Positions 43,721 through 52,391 of a DNA stretch of 64,000 nucleotides are shown piece by piece. This DNA is from Kiritimatiellia bacterium (GTDB lineage Bacteria > Verrucomicrobiota > Kiritimatiellia > JAFGHX01). The translations under genes were made by a program, and so were the position numbers. The notes under the pieces were generated by a model, which did no database searches, was not told the DNA's origin, and saw only the letters and a list, made by a program, of their open reading frames with translations. The stretch covers positions 1 to 64,000 of the forward strand of contig JAFGHX010000328.1 in the NCBI GenBank assembly GCA_016929905.1, in the 5' to 3' direction. The number at the start of each line of letters is the position of its first letter. Position 1 is the first letter of the stretch.

Positions 43721-45160
43721 CTACCACTCATGCGTCCGCACGGGCAGCGGGTCGCGCGCGGCGAGGTATCGCTCGAAGAGCAGACGCTCCATCTCCATGC
43801 GTTTCGGCACGTAGCCGGGATCCGCCCAGAGATTCGCGAACTCGCCCGGATCGTTCTTCAGATCGTACAGCTCGCCGTACGGCCGGCCGGGATAGTGGTT
43901 CAGCTTCCAGTCCGCGGTGCGGATACCCAGGATCGAGAAGCCGGTCGGATCGATGCCCCGCGCGAGCAGTTCCGGGCTCTCCCGGTCCTGGACCAGCACC
44001 GATTCGCGCCCCGCGGCGCCGGCCGCACCCGCGAGCAGGCCGCGAATGGACCGGCCCTGCACGCCGGCGGGCGCCGCCACCCCCGCCAGATCCAGCAGGG
44101 TCGGCATGATATCCACCGATTCGACCAGTTCCTCGAGCACGGTGCCGCCGGCCGTTTCGCCCGGCACGCGCCAGATCATGGGCACGTTGATGACCTGCTC
44201 GTAGAGGAACGGGCCGTGCCGCCAGATGTGATGGTCGGTCAGCATCAGCCCGTGGTCGGCCGTGAACAGCACGATCGTGTTGTCTGCCAGCCCCTGCGCC
44301 TCGAGGGCGGCCATCAGCCTGCCGAACTGCTTGTCGAGGAAACTCGCCTGCGCGTAATAGGTGGCCAGCACCTGCCTGAGCTTGGCCTCGTCGGGATGCG
44401 TGTTCCGCCGCAAGTACGCGTCGTAGCACGCTTGTTGGTAGGGCGGCTTGCCAACGAGCTCGCCGCCTTTCGCCTCGGGCAACGGCAGATCGTCCGGATC
44501 GTACATGTCCATGAAGGTCAACGGCGGCCGGCAGGGCGGAATAAGCTCGTGGAACGAGCAAGACGCGAAGAACGGGGCGTCAGACTGCGCCTGGCGTCCC
44601 ACAAAATCGATCGCTTGGTCCGTAATCCATTGCAGGTCGTGCGCGTCTTCCGGCAACCCGTGGCGCGGGACCTCCGCGCCCGGCGGCGTTTCGCCGTCCC
44701 CGGCGACATGCTTGACGAGTTCCGGAAAGTTCTCTTCGACAAACCGGACATACTCGACCCCGCGCCGGTTCTCGCTGAGATGAACCTCCTGAAAACCGTA
44801 GTAGGGCGTGTCCACGATCGGCGCGTATTTCTCGTACGGCTGCTGCGGCTCGAAATGGATCTTGCCGGTCGCGAATGTGGCGTAGCCGTGCTCGGCCAGC
44901 ACCTGCGGCAGCGTGACCTCGTCGGTGGGCAACGTGATCCCGTTCGCCCAGACCCCGTGGCAGTGCGGGTAGCGGCCGGTGAAGATCGAGGCGCGCGTCG
45001 GCATGCAGACGGTGTGCGAACAGTACGCGCGCCGCAGCCGAGCGCCCTCGCCCGCAAACGCATCGATGTTCGGCGTCTGCAGAAGGCGGTTCCCGTAACA
45101 GCCCAGCGCCTCGGCCCGGTGCCCGTCGGTCAGGAATAGGATGATATTGGGTTTCTTCAT
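43721..45160 (-). CDS. Formylglycine-dependent sulfatase
   Basis: A 479-residue type I sulfatase. It opens PNIILFLTDGHRAEALGCYG, where Asp12 begins the metal site. The signature C52-M-P-T-R-A-S-I-F-T-G is intact, and FATGKIHFEPQQP carries the substrate Lys/His. FTADHGLMLTDHHIWRHGPF holds the second metal group. This pattern is close to the choline-sulfatase/S1 group with ADHG-type ends. It has no signal peptide, so it is probably cytoplasmic. ATG 45160 follows GGGAGA. Unlike the sulfatase at 10782 it belongs to another S1 subgroup, so the two likely act on different sulfated sugars. Confidence 0.92.
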   Translation of the reverse strand: MKKPNIILFLTDGHRAEALGCYGNRLLQTPNIDAFAGEGARLRRAYCSHTVCMPTRASIFTGRYPHCHGVWANGITLPTDEVTLPQVLAEHGYATFATGKIHFEPQQPYEKYAPIVDTPYYGFQEVHLSENRRGVEYVRFVEENFPELVKHVAGDGETPPGAEVPRHGLPEDAHDLQWITDQAIDFVGRQAQSDAPFFASCSFHELIPPCRPPLTFMDMYDPDDLPLPEAKGGELVGKPPYQQACYDAYLRRNTHPDEAKLRQVLATYYAQASFLDKQFGRLMAALEAQGLADNTIVLFTADHGLMLTDHHIWRHGPFLYEQVINVPMIWRVPGETAGGTVLEELVESVDIMPTLLDLAGVAAPAGVQGRSIRGLLAGAAGAAGRESVLVQDRESPELLARGIDPTGFSILGIRTADWKLNHYPGRPYGELYDLKNDPGEFANLWADPGYVPKRMEMERLLFERYLAARDPLPVRTHEW

Positions 45161-45205
45161 GTTGGTTCTCCCTCGTCTGCAACGTGTCCCACGCGCCTGC
45201 GTTGC

Positions 45206-45280
45206 CCGGCTCGCGAGGACGCTCGCCCTCAAGCATCATAACATTTGACCCAGATGGAGGGCGAGCGTCTCGCGAGCCGG
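45206..45280. repeat. GGCTCGCGAG inverted-repeat element, copy 1
   Basis: Arms CCGGCTCGCGAGGACGCTCG..CCCTC (45206-45230) and the near-perfect complement (45257-45280) surround a 26-base centre. It abuts the truncated URO-D gene. Confidence 0.65.
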
Positions 45281-45352
45281 TTTGCGGGACGGGCTCCGGG
45301 ATGGGCGGGACATCCGCATCCGTGGCGCGTCGCATGGCGCAGACGGGTTCGG

Positions 45353-45634
45353 TCATCGTCGTTGCCTCCCTCGTGAAGCCAGCCTCGAGTGTTCAGTCGG
45401 GTAGGTGCGACGCACCTCCGTGATGTCCAGACCGAACTGGCTCTCCCACGGGAACGTGATGTCGACTCCGACGATTGCGCGGACCGTGTCGACGGTCGCG
45501 TGCCGATCGAGCCCCTCGCCTTTCCACCGTTCGATGGTGCTGGGCCAGATGTCCATCAGGTCCACAAACGGGACGCGATCGACCTCCTCTCCGGCGAACA
45601 GCCGCCGGAAACGTTCTCGGTATGTCATGTGCAT
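45353..45634 (-). pseudogene. Truncated uroporphyrinogen-decarboxylase-like gene
   Basis: From ATG 45634 (GGAAGTGGCC upstream) the protein begins MHMTYRERFRRLFAGEEVDR and VPFVDLMDIWPSTIERWKGE. This is the N-terminus of URO-D-like methyltransferase/decarboxylase proteins, which run to about 350 residues. Family-like sequence stops near FGLDITEV (residue 79), and the frame ends after about 93 residues next to an inverted-repeat element. The rest is absent from the neighbourhood. It is likely a remnant cut by rearrangement. Confidence 0.6.
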
Positions 45635-45722
45635 GTTGGCCACTTCCAGCTTTCGGTGTTCAGCCTGCCCGCCATAGCCGCGGCGACGGCGGGCGTTCAG
45701 GCCTGAGTCCACGCCAAAGAGC

Positions 45723-45826
45723 GGCTCGCGAGGACCCGCCTTCGCTCAGACAGCTATGGCGGGCAGGCTGCTCGCCCTCCACTGACGTCACATGTAGTTG
45801 CGAATGGAGGGCGAGGCTCCCGAGCC
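45723..45826. repeat. GGCTCGCGAG inverted-repeat element, copy 2
   Basis: It begins with a 59-base arm (45723-45781) that is the exact inverted complement of 47172-47230. It then has a centre and GGAGGGCGAGGCTCCCGAGCC. The two 59-base arms flank the short DUF4838 gene. The 402-base gap 45635-46037 holds no gene apart from these repeats. Confidence 0.75.
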
Positions 45827-45950
45827 TGTCTCAAAACCGGGGAACAGCCCTTACGGGCTTAACTACAAACGGCAGAAACCACCAGATATGTGGTTTGTAG
45901 TTAACGCCGTAAGGCGTGTGGCAACGTGTGGTCCAGGTTTTGAGACAGCC
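45825..45950. mobile_element. MITE-like element with CCTGTCTCAAAACC ends
   Basis: Terminal inverted repeats CCTGTCTCAAAACC (45825-45838) and GGTTTTGAGACAG (45936-45948) enclose 100 bases. The inside has hairpin AGCCCTTACGGGCT, a 12-bp stem TTAACTACAAAC/GTTTGTAGTTAA, and CGCCGTAAGGCG. It is locally AT-rich and overlaps the end of the neighbouring inverted-repeat element, as if inserted there. GGTTTTGAGACAG also occurs alone at 52371. It has no coding capacity, so it is a non-autonomous element at most. Confidence 0.55.
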
Positions 45951-46037
45951 TCTCCCGACGAGCCGGAACCTTGGAGTGGGCTCAGGTTCGCGTGCCGCCC
46001 TGAATCCGTCATCCGCACTCCGCGTTCTGCGTTCCCC

Positions 46038-47063
46038 TCACAACCCTTCCGGCCGCTCGCTCACGATGAAGTCCAGCACGTTCTCCTTCATGAACTGCAC
46101 GCGCTGCAGGTGCATGGGATCGTCGCTCTCCGAAGCCAGCCGCACGGCCTCCTGAAAATACGCCGTCCACCGCTCAAGCGTGGGCCGGTCGTACACGTCC
46201 GTCCAGAGGCCCTCTTTCGTCCTCGGCTGCTTCTCGGGACCCATCGGCGTCTCGACGACCTTGCCGCGGTAGGTCGGGAACTTGGCCTCGATCTCGTCCC
46301 AGAATTTTCCCATCGGGCCGGCTGCCGGCCCGTAGCACTTAAGGATCGTGCTGTGCCGCGCGCGCAGCGCGAACAGGTTGCGCCGCTTGACTCGCTCTTC
46401 GCCGTTCTTCAACCCCATCTCAATCGTGCCGTACCCCAGCTTGTAGCCGGCCTCCCTGCCCTCCTTCACGGTCTCCAGGCTCTTGAGCGGCGACGCGTGA
46501 CGGGCCAGCTTGTTCGGCTTCTCCAAGACGTCCAACCCCGGCATCGCGACTGTTTGATGCTTGGGAACCACCTCCCCCACCGGCAGGAAGAAGTACCAGC
46601 GCACGCCGAGGAACCGCTCGAGGAACTCGTACGCGCCGAAGATCGTGGCGTGTTCGAACGTCGTCGCCCAGGTCGAGCGTCTTGTCACACGCCGCACCGG
46701 GTCTTCCTTGGGATCGTCCCGGCCCAGGATCACTATCGCGTCGCCCACGGTCTTCATCCGGAACGCGTCGCGCGTAAGACCGGCCGTCGTGACGCCGAGT
46801 TGCTCGGCGATCTTCCCCGCGCCCACGACGATGTCGACCGTACCGTCCGTCGAGCGCTGATCGACGATCGGCAGCGTCGCACCGGTGGATTTCTGTATGT
46901 AATGCTGCAGTTCCCTTGCCGCAAACCGTGCCGACGGGGTCGTGTCCGCGCCAACGACGATCCGCGCCTTGGGTTGGCCGTTCTCGACGAGAATGAGCGG
47001 ATCCGCCCGGGCGACCGATGCAAGCCCCGTCGCGAGCAATACAAACGCTACGCACTGCTTCAT
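46038..47063 (-). CDS. Short DUF4838-like exported protein
   Basis: A 341-residue protein with a signal peptide (FVLLATGLASVARAD). Residues 22-180 form the alpha-glucuronidase-type N-terminal domain (ARIVVGADTTPSARFAAREL; VDIVVGAGKIAEQLG; AYEFLERFLGVRWYFFLPVG) as in the 820-residue DUF4838 paralogue at 47258. The end (RWTAYFQEAVRLASESDD..RVQFMKENVLDF) matches the usual C-terminal helices. The catalytic-like middle of about 350 residues is lacking, so the gene looks internally shortened yet in frame. The start is ATG 47063, after GGGAGG. It is flanked by exact 59-base inverted repeats. Confidence 0.7.
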   Translation of the reverse strand: MKQCVAFVLLATGLASVARADPLILVENGQPKARIVVGADTTPSARFAARELQHYIQKSTGATLPIVDQRSTDGTVDIVVGAGKIAEQLGVTTAGLTRDAFRMKTVGDAIVILGRDDPKEDPVRRVTRRSTWATTFEHATIFGAYEFLERFLGVRWYFFLPVGEVVPKHQTVAMPGLDVLEKPNKLARHASPLKSLETVKEGREAGYKLGYGTIEMGLKNGEERVKRRNLFALRARHSTILKCYGPAAGPMGKFWDEIEAKFPTYRGKVVETPMGPEKQPRTKEGLWTDVYDRPTLERWTAYFQEAVRLASESDDPMHLQRVQFMKENVLDFIVSERPEGL

Positions 47064-47126
47064 TAGGACCTCCCTATGATTTCGCGCCCCAGTAACGCAG
47101 GCCGGAATGTGTCCACTCCAAGAAAC

Positions 47127-47230
47127 GGCTCGTCAGGAGCCTCGCCCTCCATCGCCTGAGACCGATCGCGATGGAGGGCGAGCAGCCTGCCCGCCATAGC
47201 TGTCTGAGCGAAGGCGGGTCCTCGCGAGCC
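47127..47230. repeat. GGCTCGCGAG inverted-repeat element, copy 3
   Basis: A GGCTCGTCAGGAGCCTCGCC arm and inner CCATCGC/GCGATGG stem precede a 59-base arm (47172-47230) identical in inverse to 45723-45781. It sits between two DUF4838 genes. Confidence 0.75.
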
Positions 47231-47257
47231 GCGAACGGCCTCGTAGCCATGCGTACC

Positions 47258-49720
47258 CTACTCCAACCACATCGTACCAAACCGTTCCACATTATGAAAC
47301 GAGCCGAACGTCGGGCGCCAGGTTGAAAGCTCCCGTTGCCAGACGCCTTTTCCGTTCTCTTTGTAGAAGTGGTTCCGGCAGAAGTTGACGCGCCATGGCT
47401 TGTCCTTCGTGGGGCGGGCCAACTCGAGCGAAGCCAGCGGGACCGCCAGTTCCGCGGTCCATTCGTTCTCGCCAGTCGTTGCCCTATAGATAGCCCCGTC
47501 GCAATCCCATTTCAACATGTCCAGCGTGAACTTCGCCGTCCTGTCCGGGTGGAAGTTGTCTGTGTAGATGTCGTCCGGCCCGACGACGAACTGGTGCTTC
47601 CTGACGCCATCGACAAAGAACAGCTCGCAACTGTCGTCCGCCATCCAGATCGTGCCGTCCTCGCTGCCGGCCGGGAGCGTGCGCCGGGGCGGGAGACCGC
47701 TCAAGGGCGCGCGAATGGCCACGTAGAGCGTCTTCCCGTCGTGCAGGAAGCGCATCTCCGTCTGAGCGTGCAGATCCACGCTGTTGAAGCTGTCGCAAAA
47801 CTCCTTCGCCACCGCTGCGGTTTGCCAGCACGGATCCGAGAGCACGCCGTCGACGGTTGGCGCGGCAGCCGCCGCCTTGACGGGCAACGTTTCGTTCCCG
47901 ATCTTCCGGCGCAACGCAGCGGTCCAGCGGGCGCTCGTGGCTTCGAAGGGGAGGAAGCCGTCCAGCGTCTTCTGCGCCCGGGCGTGATAGGGCTCGCGGC
48001 CGCGAGAGACCTGCTCGGCTTCTCTCAGATATCCCATGGTCTCGCGCACGAATGCCGCCGGATAGACCTGGCCCCAAACCCCCCGGTAATTCCAACCGTC
48101 GGACTTGTTGTTCGGGTCCATATACGCCGTTTCCATGGCATCGTAGAACTTGCGTACCCAGGGACCGGCCGGCCCGTAGAACGCCTCGTAGAACTCGGCC
48201 AGCATCGCGTCGACATCCTGATCCAGGTTCCACATGAGCTTGAAGGCCACATAGGCGTTGAGCGAGTCAAACATCCAGTCCGGCCAACTCCGCCGCTCCG
48301 GCGTGCCCGTGATATTGATTCCTTCGCTGTTGTACTGACACAACTCAATCACGCGTCCCTTCACGCGGCCGCGCTCCAACCCGAGCCAATCCTGGATCAT
48401 GTGCGGAAAGATGGTAGGCGCCCCGTAGGTTCCCTTGCTGAAGCGCGGATTGTTCCAGTAATCCCAGACATACACATTCGGCGTCTTCTCGGCCCACTTC
48501 TCAATGCGGGCCAGGTAGGACGCCCGGGCTTTCGATGAGCTGGCCAAATGCTGCGAACTGGACCCGATGGTAAGCGTCACGGAAACGTTCGGCTCCAGGG
48601 GGCCCTCGGGCACATCGGAATAGCCGCTGTAGGAGCAGCACGTGATGATGCGCCCGGGGTGGCTCCGGCGCACGTCACGGGCCACCAGGTTCACGAACGA
48701 CCATACCCAGTCGGAATGCTTGCCGCCCCGCCCGCGCTCCGGCCGGATCTTCGCCTGGCACGCCGGGCACTGGCAGACATGCAGGTCAAGCCCATCCCCG
48801 GGCATAACGGACGTGTAACGCTGCCACGGATTCTTCTCGAATTCCTTCCGCTTGTCGGCGATCATCTGCGTCAGAACGTCCGGGTTGCTGAAGCAGACGT
48901 GACCCCCCATCTGCCCGGCTTGGGTCAAGCGGTGCCCGGCCCGTTGCAGCGCGAACCATTCGGGATGCGTCTTGCCGAACCGCCCGGGCCAATCGTTGAA
49001 CGCATGCATGCCGATCGGGCTGCCGCCCTGGGTGCCGCGTCTCATGCGCCGCCACCACGTCCAGACGTCGCGGGTCGTCAGGTCCGCATCGTCGTGGACC
49101 CCGTAGAAACAAAACCGCGCATCGAACGTGGGTGCGCCGCTCCAATGAACCTTCGCCACGGTCAGGTCCCGATGCTGGGGCACGACACGGCCCAAATCAC
49201 CGGGCCAATACCAGCGTACCCCGACCACACGCTCCAGGAATTCGTACGCGGCATACAGCGTGCCGAACGGAACCAGCGCGTTGGACACCGCATCCTTCTC
49301 ATGTTCCCCATCGCCGCCGCTGATGATCACCGCCTGGCCGGCACGCGTCACCACCCAGTTGTCGAGCGCGAGATAGCGCGGCGCCAGTCCGAATCGCTCC
49401 GCAAGTTCCGTCGCGCCCACCTGGATCGTCGGGCCCGTGACTGGCTCGCCATCCTTGGCCACGGGCAGCTTCGTGCCCGTGCTGAGCTCGAGATGCTCGT
49501 TCAGTTCCTTGACCGCATAGCGGACCGTGCGGGTGGCGTTCGTGCGGATCACGATTGTGGCGACCGGCCTGCCGGCCTTGACAAGAACCAATGGCCCGGT
49601 TCCCGGCTCCAGCGCCGCCACCCGGTTGGGCTGATGCTCGCGCTCCAGCGCCAACACCGTCCCCGGCCAAACGACAAAGGCGCCGAAGGCTGCGAGTGCG
49701 ATGCGTTTGATCGGATTCAT
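47258..49720 (-). CDS. DUF4838 exported protein with C-terminal CBM9-like domain
   Basis: An 820-residue protein with a signal peptide (IALAAFGAFVVWPGTVLA). Next come the alpha-glucuronidase-like N domain (IQVGATELAERFGL; YEFLERVVGVRWYWPGDLG) and a DUF4838 core (CQCPACQAKIRPERGRGGKH; VNLVARDVRRSHPGRIITCC; YVWDYWNNPRF). From about 640 a CBM9-like carbohydrate-binding beta sandwich follows (TVDGVLSDPCWQTAAVAKEF; ISRNHF-type end). Such proteins are widespread in PVC glycan-degrading genomes. The start is ATG 49720, with GGGGG seven bases upstream, and a promoter lies at 49792-49821. An exo-acting glycosidase role is likely but substrate is unknown. Confidence 0.85.
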   Translation of the reverse strand: MNPIKRIALAAFGAFVVWPGTVLALEREHQPNRVAALEPGTGPLVLVKAGRPVATIVIRTNATRTVRYAVKELNEHLELSTGTKLPVAKDGEPVTGPTIQVGATELAERFGLAPRYLALDNWVVTRAGQAVIISGGDGEHEKDAVSNALVPFGTLYAAYEFLERVVGVRWYWPGDLGRVVPQHRDLTVAKVHWSGAPTFDARFCFYGVHDDADLTTRDVWTWWRRMRRGTQGGSPIGMHAFNDWPGRFGKTHPEWFALQRAGHRLTQAGQMGGHVCFSNPDVLTQMIADKRKEFEKNPWQRYTSVMPGDGLDLHVCQCPACQAKIRPERGRGGKHSDWVWSFVNLVARDVRRSHPGRIITCCSYSGYSDVPEGPLEPNVSVTLTIGSSSQHLASSSKARASYLARIEKWAEKTPNVYVWDYWNNPRFSKGTYGAPTIFPHMIQDWLGLERGRVKGRVIELCQYNSEGINITGTPERRSWPDWMFDSLNAYVAFKLMWNLDQDVDAMLAEFYEAFYGPAGPWVRKFYDAMETAYMDPNNKSDGWNYRGVWGQVYPAAFVRETMGYLREAEQVSRGREPYHARAQKTLDGFLPFEATSARWTAALRRKIGNETLPVKAAAAAPTVDGVLSDPCWQTAAVAKEFCDSFNSVDLHAQTEMRFLHDGKTLYVAIRAPLSGLPPRRTLPAGSEDGTIWMADDSCELFFVDGVRKHQFVVGPDDIYTDNFHPDRTAKFTLDMLKWDCDGAIYRATTGENEWTAELAVPLASLELARPTKDKPWRVNFCRNHFYKENGKGVWQRELSTWRPTFGSFHNVERFGTMWLE

Positions 49721-49791
49721 GGGTTTTCCCCCTTTCGCAACGGGTGAATCGGCACGAGCCGCAGCACGCCGAACACAATCTGCCGACACAG

Positions 49792-49821
49792 ATCATCTCG
49801 GCACGCCGGGTGTTCTGTCAA
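49792..49821 (-). promoter_or_regulatory. Sigma-70-type promoter of DUF4838 gene
   Basis: On the minus strand TTGACA (49816-49821), an 18-base spacer and GATGAT (49792-49797), 72 bases upstream of the start. Confidence 0.55.
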
Positions 49822-49929
49822 GGTAAGGACGGCTTGACTTGACGCCGGGCCAAGGGCTGCAGTGCCTGTCCGGCGCTTGTCCTCGCCCCTTGTCGCCACG
49901 GCCACTGATCACTGATGACGGCTCACTTC

Positions 49930-50976
49930 TTAATGCGGGATTCCCGGCGGGATCACGCCGGTGTCCTGCCCCGCTTTGAACGCCAGGGCGTCGTCGATCA
50001 TGCGTTTGATGTCGTACTGCGGCTTGTAGCCGAGGACTCGCTTCGCCTTGCGAACGTCGATCCGAATGTCCCACATGACGGGAAGATGGACTTCCTTGTA
50101 GGCGCCCCCAAGCTTACGGGCGAGGTACTTGACCGTCCGGTCGAAAGGCTGGGGTTGCGCCGAGACAACATTGAAGATGCCGCCGATCGCTTTCGAGTTC
50201 TTCGTCTCCAGCGCCCGGATACACCCCTGAACGACGTCGCGCACGTCGACACCGTGCCAACACCACGGCTTGCCGCCCGGCCCGTAGGGAATGACGAGAT
50301 CCTGCGGCGAATCGATCGCCTTCTCCACCAGCTTCCACGGCTGCTTGACCTTCGTGTACAACACGGTGCGCGGATCGCCCGCGCCACGCTTCAAGGCTCC
50401 AATAACATGGGCGCCACGCCACAGATCGATCGGTTCGGTGCCCGCCAGGATCAGGTTCGGACGAAGCGTCACGATCGGCAGCCCGTGTTGATAAGTGAAG
50501 AGCCGATACATCTCCTCGTTAAGAATCTTGCACATGCCGTAAAGCGCAAGCGGGTTGAGATCGGCGTCCTCGCGGATCGGCGGCTGTGCGGTGAAGACGT
50601 CGTAGACGGCGCCGGTCGTCACCGCGACCGTCCGTTTGATCGCCTTGCCGCGTGCACGGATCGCCTCCAACAGCTGAAACGTGCCGCGCGTGTTGATATC
50701 AAAGAACGTCTGACGCGACGGGGCCCGGTCTTCCTGCATGAGCGCCGCCGCGTGGATGACGCCGTCGACGTCTCGCACGGCCTTCTCAACGCCTTCACCC
50801 GTGGCCAGGTTGCCCAACACCACCTGCGCCCCCAGCCTCTTCAGTTTCTTGCGCAGCTCCTTTTCCGCGGGGCTGTTGAAGGCGAAGCCGACGACCTCGT
50901 ACGTCTTCGCCCGCAACGCCTGGACCAAATTCAACCCCAGCCGCCCCGTCGAACCCGTCACCAGTATTCGCCTCAC
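49930..50976 (-). CDS. NAD-dependent epimerase/dehydratase, tandem copy 1
   Basis: A 348-residue extended short-chain dehydrogenase. It has the nucleotide site LVTGSTGRLGLNLVQAL, DVDGVIHAAALMQED and the active-site pattern YGMCKILNEE (Y-x3-K). A late C-terminal sequence ends QDTGVIPPGIPH. It is 348 residues, exactly as long as its neighbour at 51023, and many segments match, so the two arose by tandem duplication. The start GTG 50976 has GGGAG eight bases upstream. The substrate, a nucleotide sugar or free sugar, is unknown; the regulator at 52392 probably controls both. Confidence 0.85.
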   Translation of the reverse strand: MRRILVTGSTGRLGLNLVQALRAKTYEVVGFAFNSPAEKELRKKLKRLGAQVVLGNLATGEGVEKAVRDVDGVIHAAALMQEDRAPSRQTFFDINTRGTFQLLEAIRARGKAIKRTVAVTTGAVYDVFTAQPPIREDADLNPLALYGMCKILNEEMYRLFTYQHGLPIVTLRPNLILAGTEPIDLWRGAHVIGALKRGAGDPRTVLYTKVKQPWKLVEKAIDSPQDLVIPYGPGGKPWCWHGVDVRDVVQGCIRALETKNSKAIGGIFNVVSAQPQPFDRTVKYLARKLGGAYKEVHLPVMWDIRIDVRKAKRVLGYKPQYDIKRMIDDALAFKAGQDTGVIPPGIPH

Positions 50977-51022
50977 GTGTCAACTCCCCATTCTTCATTC
51001 TTCATTTTTCATTCTTCACTAA

Positions 51023-52069
51023 TCAATGCGGTATTCCCGGCGGGATCACGCCGGTGTCCTGCCCCGCCTTGAAAGCCAGCGCGTCGTCGATCATGCGCTT
51101 GATGTCGTACTGCGGCTTGTAGCCCAAGATGCGCTTCGCCCGGCTTACGTCGAAATGGACGTTCAGCCAGACCGGGAGCTGCACCTCCCTGTAGGTTCTG
51201 CCCGTTCGCTTCGCCAGGTGCTTCACGGCGACGTCCCAGGGCTGAGGGCGCGCGGCGGTGATGTTGAAGATCCCGCCAAACGCCTTCGGATTCTGCGTCT
51301 CCAACGCGCAGATGCAGCCGTGGACCGCGTCGCGCACGTCCGTCGTGTGCCAGCGCCAGGCTTTGCCGTTCGGACCGTACGGGATGATGAGATCGTCGGG
51401 CGATTCGATCAGCGCTTCCACCTGCTTCCACGGCTCCTTCGCCCTCGTGTGCAGGTAGCTCCGCTTGTCGCCGGCGCACGCCTTCAGCGTCCCCACAATG
51501 AAGCCCGGCTTCCACGTGTCGCACGCCTCCGTCCCCGCCAGGATGTAGTTCGGCCGCAACGTGATCGTCGGCAGGCCGTCCTGGAAATGGAAGAGCCGGT
51601 AGAGCTGTTCGTTGAGAACCTTGCACAGGCCGTACAGCTTCAGAGGCCTCAGCTCGTTCGTCTCGCGGTGAGGCGGCGTTCCCGCACGCGTGTCGTACAC
51701 CGCGCCCGTCGTCACCCCCACAAAGCGCGTCATCTGCCCGTTGCGCCGCCGCACGGCCTCCAACAGGTGAAAGGTGCCGCGCGTGTTGATGTCGAAGAAT
51801 GCCTCCCGCGACCGCGCCCGGTCCTCCTGCATCAGCGCCGCCGCGTGAATCACCGCGTCGGCTTTGCACACCGCCTCGTCAATCCCCTCGCCCGTCGCCA
51901 GATTGCCCAGCACCACTTCCGCCCCAAGCTGCTCCAGCTTCGCACGCAGCTCCTTCTCCGCAGGCGTGTCGAACGCGAAACCCACCACCTCATAGCCGCG
52001 TTCGCGCAGCGCCTTCACCAGATTGAGCCCCAGCCGTCCCGTTGAACCCGTAACCAATACCGTCTTCAT
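51023..52069 (-). CDS. NAD-dependent epimerase/dehydratase, tandem copy 2
   Basis: A 348-residue paralogue of the preceding gene, with LVTGSTGRLGLNLVKALRER, ADAVIHAAALMQEDRARS, YGLCKVLNEQLYRLF (Y-x3-K) and the same C-terminal QDTGVIPPGIPH. The start is ATG 52069, with AAGGA upstream; longer readings contain a membrane-like but unconserved extension. It is first in the pair and follows the promoter at 52168-52196. The two diverge from the GntR/LacI-type gene, so it is a likely target of that regulator. Confidence 0.85.
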   Translation of the reverse strand: MKTVLVTGSTGRLGLNLVKALRERGYEVVGFAFDTPAEKELRAKLEQLGAEVVLGNLATGEGIDEAVCKADAVIHAAALMQEDRARSREAFFDINTRGTFHLLEAVRRRNGQMTRFVGVTTGAVYDTRAGTPPHRETNELRPLKLYGLCKVLNEQLYRLFHFQDGLPTITLRPNYILAGTEACDTWKPGFIVGTLKACAGDKRSYLHTRAKEPWKQVEALIESPDDLIIPYGPNGKAWRWHTTDVRDAVHGCICALETQNPKAFGGIFNITAARPQPWDVAVKHLAKRTGRTYREVQLPVWLNVHFDVSRAKRILGYKPQYDIKRMIDDALAFKAGQDTGVIPPGIPH

Positions 52070-52167
52070 CCTGCTTCCTTTCCGGGTGGGGTTTCCGACC
52101 GTGAACCGATATCCGACCCAACTCCAACCAGTTGCCACAACCAGATTGAAACCATTTAGCACCATTA

Positions 52168-52196
52168 TAGATACCACACGAAAATAACAGCGTCAA
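52168..52196 (-). promoter_or_regulatory. Promoter of the epimerase pair
   Basis: On the minus strand TTGACG (52191-52196), 17-base spacer and TATCTA (52168-52173), with a TATAAT directly overlapping at 52164-52169. It lies in an AT-rich tract of the 322-base divergent gap, which contains no gene. Confidence 0.65.
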
Positions 52197-52328
52197 GAGG
52201 AAAGTTCTTGACTCCTTTGAGAAAACAGGCTATCTTTTTAGTAAATCGCGTTGGCTCGGCGCAAGATTCGTAGAAGTTCTCCTGGATTTGCGACCAGAAC
52301 TGAACCAGACAATCGTGGTAGGTTGCGC

Positions 52329-52357
52329 TTGATAAACCAGTAAGAATACCAGATAGT
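52329..52357 (+). promoter_or_regulatory. Promoter of GntR/LacI-type regulator
   Basis: TTGATA (52329-52334), 17-base spacer and GATAGT (52352-52357), 35 bases before the regulator start. The AGGTTTTGAGACAG motif shared with the MITE-like element follows at 52370. Confidence 0.5.
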
Positions 52358-52391
52358 CCAGGAAGCACGAGGTTTTGAGACAGAGCTCAGC

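Noticed and set aside
43333..43731. 132-residue reading frame in the gap after the sulfatase
   Set aside because: It is made of low-complexity Ser/Arg/Thr-rich sequence, overlaps the sulfatase end, and shows no recognisable domain or start signal.
49900..49918. CACTGATCACTGATGAC direct repeat as an operator
   Set aside because: A related TGATCAGACGTCAGCGATCAGG occurs at 53541 after an unrelated gene, so it looks like intergenic repeat sequence rather than a regulator site.
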